From: Acanthornis magna
Taxonomy: Eukaryota > Chordata > Aves > Passeriformes > Acanthizidae
Length of the DNA stretch: 64,000 bases
Assembly: GCA_036785705.1 (NCBI GenBank)
Contig: JAWUZG010000332.1
Span: 4,526,001 to 4,590,000 of the forward strand
Direction: 5' to 3'
Each line of letters begins with the position of its first letter. Positions within the stretch are counted from its first letter, which is position 1. Positions 55,614-64,000 of this stretch are shown in pieces. The notes beneath the pieces are model-generated. The model made no database searches. It had not been told where the DNA came from and worked only from the letters and a program-made list of their open reading frames with translations. Both the position numbers and the translations under genes were made by a program.

Positions 55614-58082
55614 ATGTGCGCAGCGGGGAGGCGATGGGGCCGGCGGCAGCGACCTCTGCTCTGGGCCGTCCTGCTAGCGACATGGGAGGTGGCCTGGGGG
55701 CAGCTGCGCTACTCGGTGCCCGAGGAGATGCCCAAGGGCTCGTTCATGGGTGACGTAGTCAAAGACCTGGGGCTGCAGCTGCCGAAGCTCCGAGACAGCG
55801 GCGTCCGCATTGTTTCTGAAGGCAGGACGCAGTATTTCGCTCTTCACGGGAAGACGGGACATTTAGTGACGGCGGAGAGGATCGACAGAGAGCAGCTGTG
55901 CCGGGTGGTGGAGAAATGCGTGCTGCGCTGCGAGCTGATAGTGGAGGGCCAAATGAAGTTTTATGAAATCGAAGTAGAAATCACGGACATTAACGACAAC
56001 GCGCCCAGCTTCCGAGAGGCAGAAACAGAGCTGAAAATGAGCGAGATGACAGCCCCGGGGTCGCGGTTTCCCCTAGCCGAGGCTCACGACCCGGATTCGG
56101 GCCGGAATTCCCTGCAGAGCTACGAGCTGAGCGGCGACGAGCACTTCTCGCTGGCCGTGCAGGCGGGCCCCGGCGGCGATCAGCGTCCCGAGCTGGTGCT
56201 GGCGAAGGCGCTGGACCGGGAGGAGGCGGCGTTTCACGAGCTGGTGCTGAGGGCGAGCGACGGCGGCGATCCGGCGCTGACGGGCACGGCTCGGATTCGC
56301 GTGACGGTGGTGGACGCGAACGACAACGCTCCCGTGTTCAGCCAGTCGGAGTACACGGTGCGTGTGCCCGAGGACGTGCCCGTGGGCTCCACCATCATCA
56401 CCGTCTCGGCCACGGACGCCGACGAGGGGCAAAATGGGCATGTGAAATACTCGTTGAAAAAATTGTCAGACATGGCGTCGGATATTTTTCGCCTGGATTA
56501 TGAGACCGGAGAGGTCACCCTTTTGAGAAGCCTGGACTTCGAGGAAGGTGACTACTACGAACTGGAGGTGCAGGCACATGATGGGGGAGGACTTTTTGAT
56601 ACGAGCAAAATCACGATCACCGTAACAGACGTTAATGATAACGTGCCAGAGATTTCGCTGCGGTCAGCGATAAGCGAAATCTCTGAGGACGCCCCGTCGG
56701 GGACTGTTGTGGCCCTGCTACACGTGCAAGACCGCGATTCGAGAGCGAACGGCGAGGTACGCTGCTCGCTCGACGGGGACGTCCCGTTTCGGCTGCAGAG
56801 CTCACACGGCAGCTACTACAGCGTGGTGACAGCGAGAGAGCTGGATCGTGAGCAGGTGTCGGAATACAACGTGACGGTGCGGGCGGCCGACGGCGGGTCG
56901 CCGCCCCTGCAGAGCAGCGCCGTGCTGGCGCTGCGGGTGCTGGACGTGAACGACAACGCGCCGGTGTTCGCGCAGGAGCGCTACAGCGCGCGTGTGGCGG
57001 AGAACAACGCGGCGGGCGCGCTGGTGCTGACGGTGCTTGCTAGGGACGCGGACTGGGGGCAGAACGCGCGCGTGCGCTACCGGCTGTCGGAGGGGCGGGT
57101 GCGGGGCGCGCCGCTGTCGTCGTACGTGTCGGTGCAGGCGGAGACGGGCGCGCTGTACGCGCTGCGCTCCTTCGACTACGAGGAGGTGCGCGAGCTGGAG
57201 CTGTGCGTGCGTGCGGAGGACGGCGGCGCGCCGGCGCTGAGCAGCAACGTGTCGGTGCGGCTGCTGATCGTGGACGAGAACGACAACGCGCCGCAGGTGC
57301 TCTACCCGCCGCTGGCGCCGCCGGCGGGGGCGAGGTCGTTCCCGGGCGCGGCGTGGTCGGGCGTGGAGCTGGCGCCGCGCTCGTCGGAGCCCGGCGCGCT
57401 GGTGGCCAAGGTGGTGGCGGTGGACGCGGACGCGGGTCAGAACGCGTGGCTGTCGTACGAGCTGGCCAAGGCGACGGAGCCGGGGCTGTTCCGCGTGGGG
57501 CTGCACAGCGGCGAGGTGCGCACGGCGCGCTTCCCGCTGGCCCGCGACGCGGCGCGCCAGAGCCTGGTGGTGGTGGTGAAGGACCACGGGCGGCCGGCGC
57601 TGTCGGCCACGGCCACGCTCACCGTGGTGCTGGCCGAGAGCGTGGCCGAGCTGCTGGCCGAGCTGGGCAGCGCGGCCGACGCGGCGGCGCCGGGCGAGCC
57701 GGCCGGCAGCCTGACGCGCTGGCTCGTGCTGGCCGTGGCCGCCGTGTCGTGCCTCTTCCTCGCCTTCCTGCTGCTGCTGCTGGCGCTGCGCCTGCGCCGC
57801 TGGCGCCGGCAGCAGCTGCTGGCGGCGGCGAGCAGCGGCGCCTTGCGCGGCGTGCCGGTCTCGCACTTCGTGGGCATCGACGGCGTGCGCGCCTTCCTGC
57901 AGTCCTACTCGCACGAGGTGTCGCTCACGGCCGACTCGCGCAAGAGCCAGCTGCGCTTCTCGGGCGCCAGCTGCTGCGACACCCTGCCGGTCCCGGCCCG
58001 GCCGCCGCCCGACGATCCCGCGGCACTGCTCGGGGAGGAGGACCTTTCCGGCGCAGTCCCCGCGGATCCCGCCCTTCCCTCG
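55614..58082 (+). CDS. PCDHGA-like: Protocadherin gamma-A-like variable exon gA5
   Basis: Exon of 823 codons ending TCG before gtgagt, phase 0. Signal peptide with several unique changes (RPLLWAVLLATWEVAWG), EC1-EC6, helix about 703-726, and YSHEVSLTADSRKS tail. C-x5-C CRVVEKC. EC1 reads RDSGVRIVSEGRTQYF; EC1-2 FREAETELKMSEMTAPG is as gA2. EC3 is the most distinct of the set (LSDMASDIFRLDYETGEVTLLRS in part, ending DVNDNVP). EC4 LQSSHGSYYSVVT is close to gA1, and QDRDSRANGEV has Arg for Gly. A non-conserved in-frame ATG lies at 55563. Read-through stops after three codons (VSF). Confidence 0.93.
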
Positions 58083-61000
58083 GTGAGTTTCTGAGTCCAA
58101 ATTCTGTGTGCGGCGCTTCCTTCTCCCCTGTCCTTTCTTGCCCTCGTCTTTGTCTTCCGTCGGGAAGATTTGCAGACAAGAAAGGCAAGGCTCCGTTCAT
58201 CGACGCACTGTTAGCTGGTGGTTCTTTCTGCGGGGAGGTGCTCAGCCTTAAAGGTAGTGGTTGCAGTAGGAGAATTGCGGTTGGTCTTGGCTGGCGGTTT
58301 GCTCTTTGTGCTTTTAGGAAGGTGCATTTTATTTCGCGTTTTTTCCCGAGTAGTGTAATTCTTCTGAGCCTTATGTTATCTCAGTCGATGTGTTGCATTA
58401 AATGCAAGGAAAATTGACATTTTTGGAGGGTCAAGCGTTTGCCCTACATCACATGTACACGAGCATGTTGAAGTGTTTTTGAAGCTGCAGTTAGTGGCCC
58501 CGTGTGTAACATCGTTTTAAACTTCAGATATCGAGAATCATGGCCTTCCAAGCTACCCTTGTTCTGAAGTAGGATGGTGGTTTCCTTGACCATTTATTGT
58601 TATGACTGTGTCTTTACTGCATATCGCTTATGCACTTGAGAATATTTTATTTTTCTTAATAGGGCACTTTTCTTTTGGGCATCAGTGCTGTGATCATTCT
58701 CAGACAAGGTGAAGTTGTGTGAGCCGTTTTTCTTTCAGTAGTGTCTCACGGCAAGGCTGTCTTTAGTGTTGGATAATATTTAGGCAGGGTGAAAAATTCT
58801 CTCTGTGCAGAGACAGGGCAGATTAAATATTTGCTGCGCTTTTATTTGAAAATTCCAGAAGATGTAATTACGGTGTAGACATTCAGTTTTTCTTCGTTGT
58901 TATATGAGGGTCTCAGTTGTGGTTCTTAGCATTTCCCCATTTTTTACTGTACAAAGAAATTACTCTGAGGAACTGTGGCCGTGGGCTTTGGCGTGAGCTT
59001 CTGTGTGAGTGTTATGTGGAGTTTTACCAGCTAGATATCCTTCTCTTGTACCTGCTTGTGTTGAGATAATCTGAAATGTCAGGCTATTGAACCTTGCAGA
59101 GAAACACAACTCCCCTTCCTGGTAAATGTACATGGCCTGATGGTGGTGGATGTTAAAGATATTTTGGCTGTGCAGCTGGGGTTTGCATGCCATGTTCTTT
59201 CAAATTATAAGGGTCAGAGCACACCGTGCATGTTGTGCAGGCCCGGGGACAAGAGTCCTGTGGCCTGTGAGCAGAATTCTGTTGAAATATACGGGGAACG
59301 TTGTTTGTCCTTTTCCCTCTTCAGTGCTGAGCTGTAGTATTATGCAATGTGATTTTCTTCTTCCCTGATAAGTTTGCCCTAACAGATCTTACTCCAGCTG
59401 TTTGGAGAGCTCTGGGAACGCCCTCCTGTGTGTTTGCAGGTTGTTGTGTTATTTTTAACGAATGGTTTTATTAGGTACTTATGGCAAGTGCCATGAAGGG
59501 AATTTCGGGTGGAGCCAGCTCTGTATTCAACAACTGCTAAGAATCTGAAGTCTGTGCCTGACTTAATGCCATCATCTTCAAAAGAGTATCTGTTGATCCT
59601 TTCTGCAGATGTAAACTTCTTGTCTTGCTCGTTTTAATAGAAATGTTTTATTAAACTGTTACTGTAAGAAATTCTCGTGCTTGTCACATACACAGGTTGA
59701 GAGGTCAGCTATTATCCAATAGTGGATGATTCCCCCTGCCCCCCCCCCCCCCCAAATCCCAAAAATGGGAAGCTGTGTGAGGACTTTTTCTTTTGGTGGA
59801 GTCTCTCTGGCAATTTTGAATATATATCATATTTCTGTGAGCTGTGAAGGGATTGAGGAGAGGACTTCACTTGCTTGTGAGAAGTTTACTTTGAAAAGAA
59901 GGCGTGTGTTTTGTTCATTCCCAGTGTTTATTCACGGCCTTCTGAAAATGGTCTAAAGGTGTCTTTATTTTCTTGATATTCCATTATTTGGTCTCCAAGG
60001 GCCTGGTTGTGTGTTCGCCAGTTAGGTTTTCTGTTTTATCATGCTTTCTGTGAATTGTAGTTCTTGGGCATAGATGGAAACTTTGCTTTCAGAGTCGGAG
60101 AGTCACAGCCTCCAAAGAAGTCCAGTGATGGAGAAGGATATTAGTACCTTTGAGTGATACTTTGATGATGGCATCACAAATTGACCTGCCAATATCTTAT
60201 AGCCTTTGCAACATTTAAGAATTGTTGAAATCAGTGCGATAAGCGGCAAAATCGCTGTTCATGCATTTGTGTTGTGATCCTTGGGGTCTGAGAAGTTGTG
60301 AGATTTTAATGGTGTGTGCCTGAAAATTTTTCTTTCATGTTCTGTGATGACAGAGAAAAATCTGTCTATCCAGAGACAGGGCTGGTGTAGGATATATTGT
60401 GGTATAGTATGAAATGGATTAGAAAAATGTGTAAATTTACATTTGTCCTAGTAGTTAGATGAAGGCCTCACCTCTGATTCCAAGGTTTTAATTTTTTTTA
60501 ATTTCTCAAAGCAATTACTGTGGCTGGAGTGTGTGGTTTGAGGTCCTCTCTGACCCCTGTGTACCTGTTACAATACACTTTCCCATATTATGTACCTACT
60601 ACAACTGTCAGAATCGGAAATATGAATTTATACATTATGGTAGTTTCAGAAGTGTTGTCTAAATACCCAGCGCAAGGTGGGTGGGTCTAAAGGCTTAGAA
60701 TGCATTGAGAGTAGGCTGAGTGACGGGCTTTGAACCGGGGAAATAGGTGTGGCAAAGTGGTTTTCTTTGGACGGTGGTTACATTTTATGTCTGGTGTGAA
60801 GGCATATGCCAGTTTTTCGCTGTGATCTTGGTTTCCCTTTGCTGAAAGTCAATGACACTCATCCAGAAATAGTGAATTATGTGTTGCTCGGACAGAATGT
60901 TTTATATATAATTCAAGTGTGAAATCTCTTTTATTTGGTTCTATGAAAGACTCAGAGATGGCATTATACTTTCCCACTGTCAGGTTCTCAAGTATGGAGA

Positions 61001-61340
61001 CGCAAAAGGAACTTTTATGAAACAGGAAAAAAAAAAAAAAGAGGTGCTATTATATCTTACCATAAAGCTCTAAACACTACTTTAGGCTGATCTCTTTCTC
61101 AGGGTAATTCAATATATCTAACGATGAGCTGAAAGACTGTAAAAATCATCCCTTTCTACGGTATCTTTCAAGAGTGTCTTGTTCTTATACCATGATTTTA
61201 TTAAACCAGCTGAGTCTCTTCCCTTACTGGTCTGCCACGAATACTTGCTTCAGACAATTCAATGTGACTCGAGGAGATGACCTGAGAGCACCTAACAGCG
61301 CATCTCAGTTAAAAAGGCCTTTGGAGTCACACCAAGCAAT
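58083..61340. other. Intergenic block gA5 to gB6, diverged relative of alpha/beta
   Basis: It shares isolated landmarks with the alpha and beta blocks, such as 'tctgtctatccagagacaggg' near 60,362, 'gtagttagatgaaggc' and 'ctgaaagtcaatgacact', but is much more diverged and lacks the CR1 remnants. It holds a 15-base C run at 59739-59753 and a 14-base A run at 61027-61040. No gene is seen. Confidence 0.65.
59739..59753. repeat. Poly-C run, 15 bases
   Basis: Homopolymer with a preceding ccccctg. A length-uncertain site for sequencing, with possible i-motif or G-quadruplex potential on the other strand. Confidence 0.85.
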
Positions 61341-61446
61341 TGCTTCTGCGCTTGCTGATTACAGCCGAGGAGAGCCCCCGGAGCGGTGCAGCGCTGAGCC
61401 CCGCCCAAAGCCGGGCCCCCTTGAGCGCGGCCATCCGGCGGCTGCA
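61341..61446 (+). promoter_or_regulatory. gB6 promoter block
   Basis: cttctgcgcttgctgatta, ggagcggtgcagcgctgag, GC box CCCCGCCC (61399-61406). It is as well conserved as the others, although the intergenic DNA before it is the most diverged in the window. Confidence 0.55.
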
Positions 61447-61580
61447 GTGGCGTCGCGGCGCCTCCGGGTGCCGCTGTTGGCCGCCGCCGAACGGCGCTGG
61501 AGCCGCCGCCGCCGCAGCCGCGTCCTGCCCCCGCAGGCTGCTCGCTCGCCCGGCGCCGGCCACAGCGGCAGCGGCACGGC

Positions 61581-61613
61581 CAGCAGCAGCAGCAGCAGCA
61601 GCAGCGGCAGCGG
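61581..61613 (+). repeat. (CAG)8-CGG-CAG-CGG in gB6 leader
   Basis: Six bases longer than in the other five gB leaders. It is the only net length difference between the block's conserved gtggcgtcg and the start codon in any copy. Confidence 0.85.
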
Positions 61614-61770
61614 CGAGAGGCGGCTCTTGGCGGTTCCTGCAGCGGCGTCCGAGGCGGCCAGAGCGGCCTGGCTGTGGTGCGGCGGCCCCTGCGCTGGCTG
61701 GCGAGAGCGGCTGGAAGGGAGGCAGGGCAGCGGCAGGAGGCAGGAGAGCGGCGAGCGCTGCGCCAAGACA

Positions 61771-64000
61771 ATGGCGGTGAGGCGGCGGCAGAGGCGCGGG
61801 CCGGGCGGCGGGCGAGCGCTGCTGGCCGCGGTGCTGCTGTGCGTGTGCTGCCGGGCGGCGGCGGAGCGGGTCCGCTACACCATCGCCGAGGAGCTGGCCA
61901 GAGGCTCGCTCGTGGGGCCGCTGGCGCGGGACCTGGGGCTCAGCGCCGACGAGCTGCCGGCGCGCAAGCTGCGGGTGGCGTCTGCCGGCAAGAAGCAGCT
62001 GAAATACTTCATCGTGAACGAGGAAAACGGGAACCTGTACGTGAATGAGAGGCTGGACCGGGAGGAGATGTGCGGCGAGTCGGCGACCTGCTCTGTCAGC
62101 TTCGAGGCGCTGGTGCACAACCCGCTGAACGTTTTCCGCGTCGAGGTGTCCATCGAGGACGTGAATGACAACTCCCCGGCCTTCAGGAAGGCTGCTCTGA
62201 ACCTCGAGATTGATGAATGGACACTTCCAGGTGCTCGTTTTCCCCTGGAGAGAGCCAGAGACGCTGACGTGGGAAGGAATTCCATTCTGACTTACGAGCT
62301 CACCAGCAACCCGTCCTTCTCTCTGGCCTTAAAGGAGAGCCCCGACGGAAGCAAGCAGCCGGAATTGGTGTTGGAGAGAGCGTTGGACCGCGAGAAGCAG
62401 AGCTCCTTTGAGCTGGTGCTGACAGCCGTGGATGACGGGGAACCTGCCAGGTCCGGGACTATCCAAATTCGCGTCAACGTGACAGACGCCAACGACAACC
62501 CGCCCGTGTTCAGCAAAGGCGTCTACGAGGCACGAGTGGCAGAGAATCTGCCGACGGGTTCTCCGGTGCTGCGGGTGCGGGCGACAGATGCGGACGCGGG
62601 CACCAACGCGTGGGTCTCCTACTCCTTCGGCAACGTTCCAGACGCTGTCAGCGCGTTGTTCGCTGTCGACAGCGAGAGCGGGGAAGTCAGGACGCTGGGT
62701 CCCCTCGATTTCGAGGATAAGAGTAAATACATCTTCGACCTGGAGGCGAGGGACGGTGGGGGTTTGGTATCACACTGCAAGGTGCAGATAGACGTCACGG
62801 ACGAGAATGACAACGCACCCGAGATCACGATTCTGTCTCTCTCGAGCCCAGTACCCGAGGACGCTCCAAAGGGCACCGTGGTGGCCCTGTTGAACGTGGA
62901 TGACCCGGACTCGGGCGAGAACGGTCAGGTGTCGTGCGAGCTGTCGGGCGAGGCGCCGCTGTCAATCGTGGCGTCGTCGGGCGGCTCGTACAAGGTGGTG
63001 ACGGCGAGCGCCCTGGACCGCGAGCAGGCGTCCGAGCACCGCGTGACGGTGGTGGCCCGGGACGGGGGCAGGCCGGCGCAGTGGAGCCGCACGGAGCTGG
63101 TGCTGGAGGTGTCGGACGTGAACGACAACGCGCCGGTGTTCGAGGAGGCGGCGTACAGCGCCTACGTGGCGGAGAACAACGCGGCGGGCGCGCTGGTGCT
63201 GCGCGTGCAGGCGCGGGACGCGGACGCGGGCGCCAACGGGCGCGTGAGCTACTGGCTGGCGGGCGGCAGCGCGGGCGCGGCGGGCGCGGCGCCGCTCGTG
63301 TCGGTGGAGGCGCGGAGCGGCGCGCTGTACGCGCAGCGCTCCTTCGACTACGAGCAGTGCCGCGAGTTCGCCGTGGAGGTGCGGGCGCAGGACGGCGGCG
63401 CGCCGGCGCGCAGCTCCACGGCCACGGTGCGCGTCTTCGTGATGGACCGCAACGACAACGCGCCAAGGGTGCTCTGGCCGACGGCGCCGGGCGCCGGAGT
63501 TTCCTCGGGAGCGGCTCCGGCGCCTTTCGAGGTGGTTCCGCGTTCGGCCGAGGCCGGGTACCTGGTGGCCAAGGTGGTGGCGGTGGACGCGGACGCGGGG
63601 CGCAACGCGTGGCTGTCGTACGAGCTGGCCAAGGCGTCGGAGCCGGCGCTGTTCCGCGTGGGGCTGCACAGCGGCGAGGTGCGCACGGCGCGCGCCGTGT
63701 CCGAGAGGGACGCGGCCAAGCAGCGCGTGGTGGCCGTGGTGAAGGACCACGGGCAGCCGGCGCTGTCGGCCACGGCCACGCTGCACGTGGTGCTGGCCGA
63801 GAGCTTGCAGGAGGCGCTGCCGGAGCTGAGCGAGCGGGCGGCAGGCGCCGAGGCGCCGGCGGCCGAGCTGCAGTTCTACCTGGTGCTGGCGCTGGCGCTG
63901 CTGTCGGCGCTCTTCCTGCTGAGCGTGGCGCTGGCCGTGCTGGCGCGCCTGCGCCGGGCCGGGCCGCCCGCCGTGCTGCGCTGCCTGGGCGCGCAGCGCT
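61771..64000 (+). CDS. PCDHGB-like: Protocadherin gamma-B-like variable exon gB6 (cut by window end)
   Basis: 743 complete codons from the conserved MAVRRRQ start to the window edge, with no stop in frame. It covers the signal peptide, EC1-EC6, the helix (about 702-726) and the first tail residues, ending at CLGAQR. C-x5-C CGESATC. Distinctive residues: [26 protein letters not shown] in EC2 (others EIGEW and EMA), ALKESPDGSKQ, VDDGEPARSG, and EC3 TNAWVSYSF with [21 protein letters not shown]5-6 [19 protein letters not shown] is the gB2 haplotype. A Ser-to-Trp change (codon at 63082) falls in a block otherwise invariant in gB. The remaining ~80 codons and the donor should follow directly. It is incomplete only because the window ends. 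Confidence 0.92.
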   Translation, partial: MAVRRRQRRGPGGGRALLAAVLLCVCCRAAAERVRYTIAEELARGSLVGPLARDLGLSADELPARKLRVASAGKKQLKYFIVNEENGNLYVNERLDREEMCGESATCSVSFEALVHNPLNVFRVEVSIEDVNDNSPAFRKAALNLEIDEWTLPGARFPLERARDADVGRNSILTYELTSNPSFSLALKESPDGSKQPELVLERALDREKQSSFELVLTAVDDGEPARSGTIQIRVNVTDANDNPPVFSKGVYEARVAENLPTGSPVLRVRATDADAGTNAWVSYSFGNVPDAVSALFAVDSESGEVRTLGPLDFEDKSKYIFDLEARDGGGLVSHCKVQIDVTDENDNAPEITILSLSSPVPEDAPKGTVVALLNVDDPDSGENGQVSCELSGEAPLSIVASSGGSYKVVTASALDREQASEHRVTVVARDGGRPAQWSRTELVLEVSDVNDNAPVFEEAAYSAYVAENNAAGALVLRVQARDADAGANGRVSYWLAGGSAGAAGAAPLVSVEARSGALYAQRSFDYEQCREFAVEVRAQDGGAPARSSTATVRVFVMDRNDNAPRVLWPTAPGAGVSSGAAPAPFEVVPRSAEAGYLVAKVVAVDADAGRNAWLSYELAKASEPALFRVGLHSGEVRTARAVSERDAAKQRVVAVVKDHGQPALSATATLHVVLAESLQEALPELSERAAGAEAPAAELQFYLVLALALLSALFLLSVALAVLARLRRAGPPAVLRCLGAQR

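Noticed and set aside
1..64000. tRNA, rRNA, CRISPR arrays, bacterial operons, proviral genes
   Set aside because: None seen on either strand. The periodic repeats here are tens of kilobases long or LINE-derived, and the exons are vertebrate-type cadherins.
61771..64000. gB6 as a truncated pseudogene
   Set aside because: Its frame is open to the last base of the window and aligns to gB2 without a shift, so it is cut by the window edge only.

Overview
The window is vertebrate nuclear DNA from the variable region of a clustered gamma-protocadherin locus, most likely from a bird. Two things support this. First, there are eleven very large single exons, all on the + strand. Each encodes a signal peptide, six cadherin repeats with DxNDN calcium-linker motifs, one membrane segment and a short cytoplasmic tail, and each is cut off by a splice donor in phase 0. 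Second, the repeats between them are CR1-type LINE fragments, the typical retroelement of bird genomes. Species cannot be decided from the sequence. There is no bacterial or viral gene content.

Two exon classes strictly alternate. Six are PCDHGB-like (called gB1-gB6: starts 5292, 15136, 28663, 41753, 51673, 61771). They carry the [13 protein letters not shown] tail and the ELPARKLRV first repeat. Five are PCDHGA-like (gA1-gA5: starts 9235, 19590, 32659, 45761, 55614). They carry the FVGIDGVRAFLQ..YSHEVSLTADSRKS tail. The order is gB1-gA1-gB2-gA2-gB3-gA3-gB4-gA4-gB5-gA5-gB6, so the locus has grown as gB+gA dyads. gB6 runs off the right edge. The gamma-C-type exons and the shared constant exons are not in the window and should lie downstream.

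Layout: AT-rich intergenic DNA separates GC- and CpG-rich exons. The intergenic DNA is itself duplicated. One type ('alpha', with CR1 pieces) lies at 1-4.87 kb, 23.3-28.2 kb and 36.4-41.3 kb. A second ('beta') lies at 11.7-14.7 kb and 48.2-51.2 kb. A third, more diverged one lies at 58.1-61.3 kb. The gB-to-gA spacers fall into one family (7.8-8.9, 31.1-32.3 and 44.2-45.4 kb) and two divergent ones (17.6-19.3 and 54.1-55.3 kb). This gives a recent tandem duplication of about 13.1 kb (gB3-gA3 to gB4-gA4) nested in an older repeat with an offset of about 36.5 kb (dyads 1-2 to dyads 4-5).

How it works (family knowledge): each exon has its own promoter, one or a few promoters are chosen per neuron, and the chosen exon is spliced to common constant exons. 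The products are cell-surface homophilic recognition proteins for neuronal self-identity. In the sequence, every gB start is preceded by a nearly invariant GC-rich block of about 400 bp. Every gA start is preceded by a different, equally conserved block of about 110 bp with a TGCAGTGCC motif and a GC box. The most striking feature is mosaic homogenisation. The promoter, 5' leader and first ~75 codons of gB, and the last ~430 codons of both classes, are nearly identical between copies. Diversity is restricted to late EC1 through early EC4. gB5 carries a visibly foreign or ancestral EC3.
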